Shown one piece after another: positions 1 to 5,344 of a stretch of 6,730 nucleotides of DNA (positions are counted from its first letter, which is position 1; every line of letters starts with the position of its first letter). This DNA comes from an uncultured Coleofasciculus sp. (GTDB lineage Bacteria; Cyanobacteriota; Cyanobacteriia; Cyanobacteriales; Coleofasciculaceae), in assembly GCA_902805485.1 (NCBI GenBank), contig CADCTM010000901.1, positions 1 to 6,730 of the forward strand, given 5' to 3'. The position numbers were made by a program, and so were the translations under genes. Below the pieces are notes generated by a model, which searched no databases, was not told the DNA's origin, and worked only from the letters and a program-made list of their open reading frames with translations.

Positions 1-69
1 CAAATATTAGATCTGAGAGTTTGTGCTGTCGGCATCGCGCAAGATTTCTCGCACTTCCCCTAAAATTTG
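1..69. repeat. Left arm of a perfect 69-bp inverted repeat
   Basis: Bases 1-69 are the exact reverse complement of bases 339-407, with no mismatch over 69 bp and a 269-bp spacer. The match stops at base 70 against base 338, and it runs right up to base 1, so its outer limit is not visible. The right arm is the natural 3' end of the NADAR gene; the left arm is therefore the misplaced, inverted copy. The inner junction falls on an AAATTTG stretch that occurs in inverse orientation in both partners, which fits microhomology-mediated fold-back joining. Confidence 0.97.
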
Positions 70-401
70 TGGGAACACCTCACCTTGACCAAGTTCGTGC
101 AGTGAAAACACCAAAAGACGCTGCCGAAATGGGACGTGATCGCAAACGTCCTTTACGCTCAGATTGGGAACAAGTGAAAGACGATATCATGCGTAAAGGC
201 GTCCTTCGCAAGTTTGAAACCCACGCCGATCTTCGTGATATCTTACTTTCAACAGGTGAGCAGCCCATTGTAGAGAATGCACCAGGTGATTATTATTGGG
301 GCTGTGGCAAAGATGGCAGTGGGAAGAATATGCTAGGGCAAATTTTAGGGGAAGTGCGAGAAATCTTGCGCGATGCCGACAGCACAAACTCTCAGATCTA
401 A
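63..401 (+). CDS. NADAR family protein (YbiA-like), 5'-truncated
   Basis: This is the C-terminal part of a NADAR-domain protein, a family that includes E. coli YbiA. Family members cleave N-glycosidic bonds in riboflavin-pathway intermediates or remove ADP-ribose from nucleobases; which of these applies here cannot be told. Recognisable family blocks are KFVGTPH (nt 63-83), GRDRKRPLRSDWEQVK (from nt 132), MRKGVLRKF, and the YYWGCGKDGSGKN block (from nt 291) followed by LGQILGEVRE. About 112 genuine codons remain, against roughly 150-180 residues for a full protein. The N-terminal part with the FSNF-like and ExxYQ-like blocks is missing. Upstream of nt 63 the reading frame stays open only through an inverted copy of the gene's own 3' end, so a TTG start at 21 would give 14 nonsense residues and is not accepted. 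The gene converges on cysS. Family assignment is firm; whether the gene is broken in the organism is unknown. Confidence 0.85.
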   Translation, partial: KFVGTPHLDQVRAVKTPKDAAEMGRDRKRPLRSDWEQVKDDIMRKGVLRKFETHADLRDILLSTGEQPIVENAPGDYYWGCGKDGSGKNMLGQILGEVREILRDADSTNSQI

Positions 402-407
402 TATTTG
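339..407. repeat. Right arm of the 69-bp inverted repeat (native copy)
   Basis: This arm contains the last 20 codons and stop codon of the NADAR gene plus 6 bp beyond it. Because it sits in frame at the correct end of a recognisable protein, it is the original of the pair, and 1-69 is the derived copy. Confidence 0.97.
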
Positions 408-423
408 TAAGATATCCGAACAC

Positions 424-447
424 AGGGGCGTGATATATCATGCCCCT
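424..447. repeat. 24-bp near-perfect palindrome between convergent genes
   Basis: AGGGGCG at 424-430 pairs with TGCCCCT at 441-447, and the centre TGATATATCA is fully self-complementary. All 12 pairs form, one of them G-T. It lies in the 61-bp gap between the 3' ends of NADAR (+) and cysS (-), so it could act as a bidirectional 3'-end or terminator hairpin, although no T-run follows on either strand. The GGGGC/GCCCC arms also resemble palindromic repeats scattered through cyanobacterial genomes; that is recollection, not tested here. Confidence 0.6.
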
Positions 448-462
448 ACAAACCACAACCCT

Positions 463-1911
463 TTAATTTCGATGCCAGTTAGTGACACCACCTGGCTTAT
501 CAATTAAGGTAATACCTAAGACTTGCAGTTCATTACGAATGCGATCGCTCATTTCATAATTCTTCGCCGCCTTCGCCTGTTTCCTTTGCTCAATCATCGC
601 CTCAATATCAGCATCACTCAACCCATCAACAGGTTGAATTACCTCCTCTAGTTGTGCCTCCAAACCCAACACATCCGCCAGCGTCACCAGCGTCTGCCAT
701 AGAGTCGCCAACTCTTGGGGTGGCGTCTTCGTTTTCCCCTCATGCACCAGGATATTCCCCTCCCGTTGCAAATCCTTAGCCACTTCAAACAAAACCGCTA
801 AACCCGCCGCAAAATTAAAATCATCATCCACCGCCTGATTAAATCGTTCAACTACGGCATCATCTTGTCGGGGCGCCCCTACACCGTCTGCTACCCAACC
901 CAACTTTTCACCATGTTGATAGCCAAACAGCAACCCTTCTTTCAGCGTGTGCCAACCATTAGTAGCCGATTCTAGGGCATCATCGGAAAAATCAATCGGT
1001 TTACGATACTGTGCCATCAACACAAAAACTCGCACCGCCATTGCGTCAACCGCTCGATCCAGCAGTTCGCGAATCGTAATAAAATTGCCCAAAGACTTGG
1101 ACATCTTCTCGCCTTCCACCTTCACCATGCCAGTGTGCAACCAGTAACGAGATAGAGGTTTACCCGTCACCGCTTCCGATTGGGCAATTTCATTTTCATG
1201 ATGAGGAAACTTCAAGTCTTCGCCACCGGTATGAATATCAATCGTTTCACCGAGGTTATCCCGGATCATCGCCGAGCATTCGATATGCCAGCCCGGACGC
1301 CCTGAACCCCAAGGAGAATCCCAAGCTGGTTCCCCAGGCTTTGCTGCCTTCCACAGAGCAAAATCCGAGGAATTTCTTTTAATAGATTCCTCATTATCAA
1401 CCCGTCCACTTGCTCCGGCTTGCAGCTCATCTAATTTGCGCCCGGAAAGCTTGCCGTATTCTGGAAATTGGCGCACCGCATAGTAAACATCACCAGAAGC
1501 CGGATAGGCAAATTCTTTTTGTTCTAATTCAGAAATTAGCCGCTTAATGCCATCAAGAGTATGGGTAGCGCGGGGATAAAAGTCGGCTTCCTTGACATTT
1601 AGCCGTGCCATGTCTTCAAAATAAGCTTGGATAAAGCGATCGCTAACCGCCTCCATCGATGTACCCTCATTCCGCGCCCGATTCAGAATCTTGTCATCAA
1701 TATCGGTAAAATTCTGCACATAGCGAACCTCATAGCCACGCCATTGCAGATAACGTCGCGCCGTATCCCAGACAATGCAAGTTCTCGCATGACCCAAGTG
1801 GCAATAATCATAAACCGTAATCCCGCAGCAATACATCTGCACCTTACCGCGAACCTGCGGCTCAAAAGGTTCCTTGCAACGAGTCAGCGTATTGTAAAGC
1901 GTTAAGGTCAT
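463..1911 (-). CDS. cysS: Cysteinyl-tRNA synthetase
   Basis: This cytoplasmic class I aminoacyl-tRNA synthetase charges tRNA-Cys with cysteine, using ATP. The 482-residue product is full length for the family. The HIGH signature is HLGH at residues 38-41 and the KMSKS loop is KMSKS at 269-273. The expected catalytic zinc ligands are all present by alignment to E. coli CysRS: C29 (in MYCCGIT), C212 (in WHIECSAM), H237 and E241 (in FPHHENE). The C-terminal anticodon-recognition end closes with GGVTNWHRN, like the family. The start at 1911 gives the expected MTLTLYNTLTR opening; no Shine-Dalgarno sequence is evident. Two HIP1 octamers (541-548, 1636-1643) lie inside it. It is transcribed divergently from the CobW-type GTPase across a 130-bp gap and converges on the NADAR fragment. 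Nothing looks damaged. Confidence 0.98.
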   Translation of the reverse strand: MTLTLYNTLTRCKEPFEPQVRGKVQMYCCGITVYDYCHLGHARTCIVWDTARRYLQWRGYEVRYVQNFTDIDDKILNRARNEGTSMEAVSDRFIQAYFEDMARLNVKEADFYPRATHTLDGIKRLISELEQKEFAYPASGDVYYAVRQFPEYGKLSGRKLDELQAGASGRVDNEESIKRNSSDFALWKAAKPGEPAWDSPWGSGRPGWHIECSAMIRDNLGETIDIHTGGEDLKFPHHENEIAQSEAVTGKPLSRYWLHTGMVKVEGEKMSKSLGNFITIRELLDRAVDAMAVRVFVLMAQYRKPIDFSDDALESATNGWHTLKEGLLFGYQHGEKLGWVADGVGAPRQDDAVVERFNQAVDDDFNFAAGLAVLFEVAKDLQREGNILVHEGKTKTPPQELATLWQTLVTLADVLGLEAQLEEVIQPVDGLSDADIEAMIEQRKQAKAAKNYEMSDRIRNELQVLGITLIDKPGGVTNWHRN

Positions 1912-1988
1912 GATATTAAGTACAAGAATAAATCGGGAATAATCAGGAAGGTAGGGATATCAGTTAGCATCCTAATATGGTGTCTTAA

Positions 1989-2016
1989 TTGCACCTATAC
2001 GCTATCCTCCTATATT
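1989..2016 (+). promoter_or_regulatory. Candidate sigma-70-type promoter for the CobW-type GTPase
   Basis: TTGCAC (1989-1994) and TATATT (2011-2016) are separated by 16 bp in the 130-bp divergent region between cysS and the GTPase gene. The -10 box ends 25 bp before the ATG, implying a short leader. No Shine-Dalgarno sequence precedes the ATG. I looked for a Zur-type palindrome (TGATAAT-N-ATTATCA) and found none, so zinc control is not shown. The cysS promoter must lie in the same gap, but no box pair stands out. Confidence 0.4.
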
Positions 2017-2041
2017 CTGACCTTTTTCGACACTTTTACTT

Positions 2042-3163
2042 ATGCAATCAGCACAAACGCAGTCGGCATCCTCCGAAGCAATTGATGCCCCCAAGCTAGG
2101 CTTACCTGTCACCATCATTACCGGTTTTCTCGGTAGCGGCAAAACTACTCTCCTCAACCATATTTTGACCAATCAACAGGGACTGAAGACGGCTGTTTTG
2201 GTTAACGAATTTGGCGAAATCGGCATCGATAATGAGCTGATTGTCACCACGGGCGAGGACATGGTGGAACTGAATAATGGTTGTGTCTGCTGCACAATTA
2301 ATAACGATTTAGTTGAAGCCGTTTACAAAATTTTAGAACGGGAAGATAAGATAGATTATTTAGTCGTAGAAACAACAGGTCTTGCTGATCCGTTGCCAGT
2401 GGCACTAACCTTTTTGGGAACGGAACTACGAGACATGACTCGCCTCGATTCCATCGTCACAATGGTAGATTGTGAAAACTTTAGTTTGGATCTATTTAGC
2501 AGCGAAGCCGCTAGTAGCCAAATTGCTTACGGCGATATCATTGTCTTGAATAAAACTGACTTGGTAGATGAAGCCGATGTTGATTCTTTAGAAGTGAGAA
2601 TTCGCGATATTAAAGCCGGGGCAAGAATTCTCAGAACGACTAAATCACAAGTACCGTTGCCTTTAATTCTTAGTGTCGGGTTATTTGAATCTGATAAGTA
2701 TTTCGAGACAAAAGCGCCTGAACATGACCACGATCATCATGAGCATACCCCGGATTGCGGACATGAGGAGCATGAGCATACTGCGGATTGCGGTCATGAC
2801 CATCACCACCATCACGACCATCATCATCACTCCAATCACTTAGAAAATGATGGCTTTACGTCCCTTTCCTTCCAAAGTGATAAGCCGTTTGCAATCAAGC
2901 AGTTTCAGTATTTCTTAGATCATCAACTACCGGAAAGTGTATTTCGGGCGAAAGGGCTAATTTGGTTTAATGAAAGTCCCAAGCGTCACGTCTTCCACCT
3001 AAGTGGCAAGCGTTTCACGATTGAAGATGATGAGTGGAAAGGTGCGCCGAAAACCCAATTGGTGTTGATTGGTCAGAATTTAGACCATGATAAATTGCGA
3101 TCGCAATTGGAAAAATGCGTCTGTCTGTCTACCCCCAATCGCGGTAAGGGTTTTGGCAAGTAG
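2042..3163 (+). CDS. CobW/COG0523-type G3E GTPase with His-rich metal-binding insert
   Basis: The 373-residue product is a G3E-family GTPase, a group of metal chaperones that use GTP hydrolysis to deliver metals such as zinc or cobalt to target proteins. Visible parts in order: P-loop GFLGSGKT (28-35), the CxCC metal site CVCC (81-84) typical of COG0523, ETTG (110-113), the guanine-specificity motif NKTD (170-173), a His-rich stretch at 228-266 with 19 histidines and two cysteines, and a CobW C-terminal domain from about 272 to 360. The last part carries one further CVC at 359-361. The architecture resembles zinc-handling members of the ZNG1/YjiA type, and the long His stretch favours zinc or nickel; CobW in the strict cobalamin sense is less likely because no cobalamin genes are near. 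The ATG at 2042 is the only one before the P-loop, and an in-frame stop lies at 2018-2020. The gene diverges from cysS, which encodes a zinc enzyme. Confidence 0.92.
   Translation: MQSAQTQSASSEAIDAPKLGLPVTIITGFLGSGKTTLLNHILTNQQGLKTAVLVNEFGEIGIDNELIVTTGEDMVELNNGCVCCTINNDLVEAVYKILEREDKIDYLVVETTGLADPLPVALTFLGTELRDMTRLDSIVTMVDCENFSLDLFSSEAASSQIAYGDIIVLNKTDLVDEADVDSLEVRIRDIKAGARILRTTKSQVPLPLILSVGLFESDKYFETKAPEHDHDHHEHTPDCGHEEHEHTADCGHDHHHHHDHHHHSNHLENDGFTSLSFQSDKPFAIKQFQYFLDHQLPESVFRAKGLIWFNESPKRHVFHLSGKRFTIEDDEWKGAPKTQLVLIGQNLDHDKLRSQLEKCVCLSTPNRGKGFGK
2741..2806 (+). repeat. Tandem 33-bp duplication coding part of the His-rich insert
   Basis: Residues 234-244 and 245-255 of the GTPase are two adjacent 11-residue units sharing EHTxDCGH (8 of 11 residues identical). 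The codons differ at several third positions, so the duplication is not very recent. Each unit supplies one cysteine and three or more histidines, doubling a candidate metal site. A nearly uninterrupted His/Asp run follows at 252-263. Confidence 0.8.
3097..3104. repeat. HIP1 octamer GCGATCGC (one of six in the window)
   Basis: Copies of GCGATCGC are at 541-548, 1636-1643, 3097-3104, 4881-4888, 4962-4969 and 5779-5786. All six lie inside genes: two in cysS, one in the GTPase, two in the class V aminotransferase and one in the GGCT-like gene. The copy here sits in a 14-bp palindrome ATTGCGATCGCAAT. This density is the main taxonomic hint towards cyanobacteria. None occurs in the 888-bp gene-free right flank. 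Confidence 0.9.
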
Positions 3164-3202
3164 TGATTAGTCACTAGTCACTAGTCATTAGTCATTGGTC
3201 AT
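3161..3202 (+). repeat. Heptanucleotide tandem repeat (STRR type)
   Basis: Six contiguous 7-bp units run TAGTGAT, TAGTCAC, TAGTCAC, TAGTCAT, TAGTCAT, TGGTCAT. The first unit begins with the TAG stop codon of the GTPase gene, so the array abuts or has grown into the end of the coding sequence. Units of the same type reappear in inverse orientation at 3224-3235. Arrays like this are typical of heterocystous and other filamentous cyanobacteria and vary in copy number between strains. Confidence 0.85.
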
Positions 3203-3235
3203 TGCATTCTTAACAAAGAACAAATGACCAATGAC
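3191..3235 (+). repeat. Long hairpin between the GTPase gene and dtd
   Basis: GTCATTGGTCATT (3191-3203) is the exact complement of AATGACCAATGAC (3223-3235), giving a 13-bp stem. The 19-nt loop holds a further 5-bp stem, TTCTT (3207-3211) with AAGAA (3216-3220), closed by AACA. The stem ends one base before the dtd ribosome binding site. There is no T-run, so it is a poor rho-independent terminator; it may mark RNA processing or protect the upstream transcript. The right arm contains an ATG (3224) in frame with dtd, which could mislead start calling. Confidence 0.75.
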
Positions 3236-3241
3236 AAAGGA
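3236..3241 (+). promoter_or_regulatory. dtd: Ribosome binding site deciding the dtd start
   Basis: AAAGGA lies 6 bases before the ATG at 3248. The alternative in-frame ATG at 3224 lies inside the repeat hairpin with no such site and would add eight residues foreign to the family. Confidence 0.75.
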
Positions 3242-3247
3242 AAATTT

Positions 3248-3703
3248 ATGCGAGTTATCATCCAGCGAGTTCAATCCTCTCAAGTTGAGGTAGCAGGTGT
3301 TGTTGTTGGCAAAATTGGGCGGGGGTTGAACCTACTCGTGGGTATTGCCGATACGGATACCGAAGCCGAACTCGACTGGATGGCACGAAAATGTCTAGAT
3401 TTACGGCTATTTCCTGGTACTGATACGAGTACAGATCGCTGGGAGAAATCAGTATTAGAAATTGGGGGCGAACTGCTAGTAATTAGTCAGTTTACCCTTT
3501 ATGGTGACTGCCGCAAAGGACGCCGCCCCTCCTTTTCCCGTTCAGCTTCTCCTGAACCCGCACAGCAACTATACGAACAATTTGTTCACAAGTTGCGGGA
3601 AAGTAATTTGCGGGTGGAGACGGGTAAGTTTGGCGCGATGATGCAAGTAAAAATTGAAAATGATGGTCCAGTAACGCTATTGCTGGAGCGAGAGAAAGAC
3701 TAA
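3248..3703 (+). CDS. dtd: D-aminoacyl-tRNA deacylase (DTD)
   Basis: DTD hydrolyses D-amino acids wrongly attached to tRNA (also Gly from mischarged tRNA-Ala), recycling the tRNA in the cytoplasm. The product has 151 residues, the family's usual length. It opens with MRVIIQRVQSSQVEV and carries the two active-site signatures: SQFTLYGD at 80-87, whose Ser/Gln/Thr line the active site, and GPVT at 140-143, the Gly-cisPro motif that excludes L-aminoacyl substrates across the dimer. RPSFSRSASPE (93-103) and TGKFGAMMQV (125-134) are also family-typical. The start at 3248 is chosen on the AAAGGA site and on homology. It follows the GTPase gene on the same strand after 84 bp filled by repeats, so joint transcription is possible but unproven. 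It converges on the class V aminotransferase gene with a 28-bp gap. Confidence 0.96.
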   Translation: MRVIIQRVQSSQVEVAGVVVGKIGRGLNLLVGIADTDTEAELDWMARKCLDLRLFPGTDTSTDRWEKSVLEIGGELLVISQFTLYGDCRKGRRPSFSRSASPEPAQQLYEQFVHKLRESNLRVETGKFGAMMQVKIENDGPVTLLLEREKD

Positions 3704-3731
3704 ACGGTTAGTTAACAATAAAAGACTGGCG

Positions 3732-5267
3732 TTACCCAAAACAAGCCCAAAGTGTTGTCAGTAATGCGCCAATACCGGCAACAGTAACTAATGGTAAGTG
3801 TTGCTGATAATGAAGCGTAGGAATTGGGGAGTTAACAACAGGCTCAGTTGAAAAACCAGGTAGCCCGGAAAAGTCGAAGCGGAAACCGCGCGGTAAATAT
3901 TCGCCGCTGTCGGCATCTTGATCGTACTCGCCTTTCCATTGCTTCTGGGCAATATTGGCAACTGCTTCTACCAACGTTTCGATATCTTTTTCCGTGTTGT
4001 GTATTCCCAAGCTAGCGCGGACTGCTCCATCTGCGTTGCCGTCGTCTGACTTGGAACCACAGACGAAATCTTGATCGGTTTTCAGGAGGTGCTTCATCAG
4101 GGGTTGGGCGCAGAAAGTCCCGTTACGGACGGCAATACCCCACTCACAGGAAAGAACCGCCGCCACCAAACCATGAGGCACGCCTGCAACTGTAAAGCTG
4201 ACAGCGCCGACACGCTTGTCCACGGCTTCGGGGTCGCTGGAACCTAAAACTTTAACCTGGGGAATGCGATTGAGCTTTTCTAATAGTAGAGCCGTTAGTT
4301 CGCGTTCGTGATTATCGATCGCATCCATGCCCACTGCTTCCAGTACCTGAATCGTGCGAGCCAGTGCCAGTAGTCCTAAAATGTTGGGGGTTCCGGCTTC
4401 ATTGCGGTCAGGTGGCGCTGCCCAAGTGACGCTGTTGACGGTGACTGTAGAGATTGTACCGCCGCCTGTTTGGTAAGGTGCCGCCGCAGCGAAGATGTCG
4501 CGCCGTCCAACGACTGCTCCGACTCCGGTGGGACAGTTCATTTTGTGCCCACTGAATACCACAAAGTCAATGTGGCTAGGGTCGCTATGATGTCTCATTT
4601 TGAGTTTGCGGTGGGGCAGCAACTGGGCACCATCGACGACCATTAAGGCGCCATATTTGTGAGCCAGGGCAGCAATTTCATGTATTGGGAGGACGCTGCC
4701 GGTGATGTTGGATGCGCCGGTCATAGTGACGACTCGGACTCTGCCTTGTGTGGGGTCTAGGCGGCGCTCTAGCTCGGCTAAATCAATTTGTCCTTCTGAA
4801 TTGATGGGAAGGTGTTCAACTTTGGCTTTGCTTCGCCAGGGCAGGTCGCTGCTGTGGTGTTCAAGGATGGTGGTTAAAACGCGATCGCCTGCTTCAAAGT
4901 TGATGGTGTTTGCGAGCAGGTTCATCCCTTCTGTGGTGTTGCGTACGGGAATGACTACATCGCGATCGCTATCCCAACCAACAAATTCTCCCACGATGCG
5001 CCGTGCTTCTTCGTAGCGCTCTGTACAAAAATGGGAGTCAAAGCCAGTACCACGATGAATGTTGGAGTAGTAAGGCTGAATTTCTTGCAGAAAATCGCTG
5101 ACAACTTTGAAAGGTTTTGTACTTGCCGCATTATCTAAAAAGATTTGGGGAACATAACGACCATCTAGCAGCGGCACGGAGTGTTTTGCACCTAGTACCT
5201 CCGGACATTCAAACATTTTTGTTTTAGACTGGGTTGCCACTTTACTCTGTCTTTTGATTAACTGCAT
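3732..5267 (-). CDS. Class V aminotransferase, SufS/CsdA-like cysteine desulfurase, with C-terminal hydrophobic tail
   Basis: This PLP enzyme belongs to the cysteine desulfurase branch that converts cysteine to alanine and an enzyme-bound persulfide. Key residues are present: H137 and H138 in LEHHSS, D212 in VDGAQ, the PLP lysine K242 in SGHKMNCPTG, the TGGGTI loop (267-272), the AGTPN block (291-295), the candidate persulfide C386 in RNGTFCAQPLM, and VRASLGIHNTEKDI (416-429). At 511 residues it is about 100 longer than E. coli SufS. There is an N-terminal extension of about 35 residues, a small insertion around 396-412, and a C-terminal extension from about 446. That extension has a proline-rich linker and ends in a hydrophobic segment (491-509) next to the last residue, which looks like a tail anchor. 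The start has a strong AAGGAG site 6 bases upstream (5274-5279). It lies 68 bp after the GGCT-like gene on the same strand. True substrate is uncertain: it could be a desulfurase or a divergent class V paralogue. Confidence 0.85.
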   Translation of the reverse strand: MQLIKRQSKVATQSKTKMFECPEVLGAKHSVPLLDGRYVPQIFLDNAASTKPFKVVSDFLQEIQPYYSNIHRGTGFDSHFCTERYEEARRIVGEFVGWDSDRDVVIPVRNTTEGMNLLANTINFEAGDRVLTTILEHHSSDLPWRSKAKVEHLPINSEGQIDLAELERRLDPTQGRVRVVTMTGASNITGSVLPIHEIAALAHKYGALMVVDGAQLLPHRKLKMRHHSDPSHIDFVVFSGHKMNCPTGVGAVVGRRDIFAAAAPYQTGGGTISTVTVNSVTWAAPPDRNEAGTPNILGLLALARTIQVLEAVGMDAIDNHERELTALLLEKLNRIPQVKVLGSSDPEAVDKRVGAVSFTVAGVPHGLVAAVLSCEWGIAVRNGTFCAQPLMKHLLKTDQDFVCGSKSDDGNADGAVRASLGIHNTEKDIETLVEAVANIAQKQWKGEYDQDADSGEYLPRGFRFDFSGLPGFSTEPVVNSPIPTLHYQQHLPLVTVAGIGALLTTLWACFG

Positions 5268-5273
5268 AGATTA

Positions 5274-5279
5274 CTCCTT
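5274..5279 (-). promoter_or_regulatory. Strong Shine-Dalgarno site of the class V aminotransferase gene
   Basis: AAGGAG on the minus strand, 6 bases from the ATG at 5267. It is the best ribosome binding site in the window and rules out the later ATG (residue 18) as the preferred start. Confidence 0.8.
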
Positions 5280-5324
5280 ATGTTGTTTTTCTTGGGTAAA
5301 AATAACTGTGAATCTTAATAAAAT

Positions 5325-5344
5325 GCGGCTCTAAACTAAGCCGC
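5325..5344 (-). terminator. Terminator-like hairpin overlapping the stop codon of the GGCT-like gene
   Basis: Read on the minus strand, GCGGCT (5344-5339) pairs perfectly with AGCCGC (5330-5325) across an 8-nt loop that contains the TAG stop. ATTTTATT follows. A 6-bp GC-rich stem with a short interrupted T-run suggests partial termination between the GGCT-like gene and the downstream aminotransferase gene, so the two could be expressed at different levels from one transcript. Confidence 0.5.

Noticed and set aside
21..62. TTG at 21 as the start of a complete 126-residue NADAR protein
   Set aside because: The first 14 codons are read from the inverted copy of the gene's own 3' end and match nothing in the family; the frame is open there by chance.
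187..456. 89-residue minus-strand open frame over the NADAR fragment
   Set aside because: It is antisense to a recognisable conserved protein and shares its only common peptide with the other frame because of the inverted repeat.
1912..2041. Zur box controlling the GTPase gene
   Set aside because: No palindrome resembling TGATAAT-N-ATTATCA is present; only a weak AATAATCA half-like stretch near 1939 was seen.
3161..3202. Possible CRISPR array
   Set aside because: The 7-bp units are contiguous with no spacers, so this is a simple tandem repeat.
3224..3247. ATG at 3224 as the dtd start
   Set aside because: It lies inside the repeat hairpin, lacks a ribosome binding site, and adds eight residues before the universal DTD opening MRVIIQRV.
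3704..3731. Terminator between dtd and the convergent aminotransferase gene
   Set aside because: Only a 4-bp GTTA/TAAC stem is present in the 28-bp gap, too weak to call.
4702..5016. 104-residue plus-strand open frame inside the class V aminotransferase gene
   Set aside because: It is antisense to conserved PLP-enzyme blocks and has Ser/Arg-rich shadow composition.
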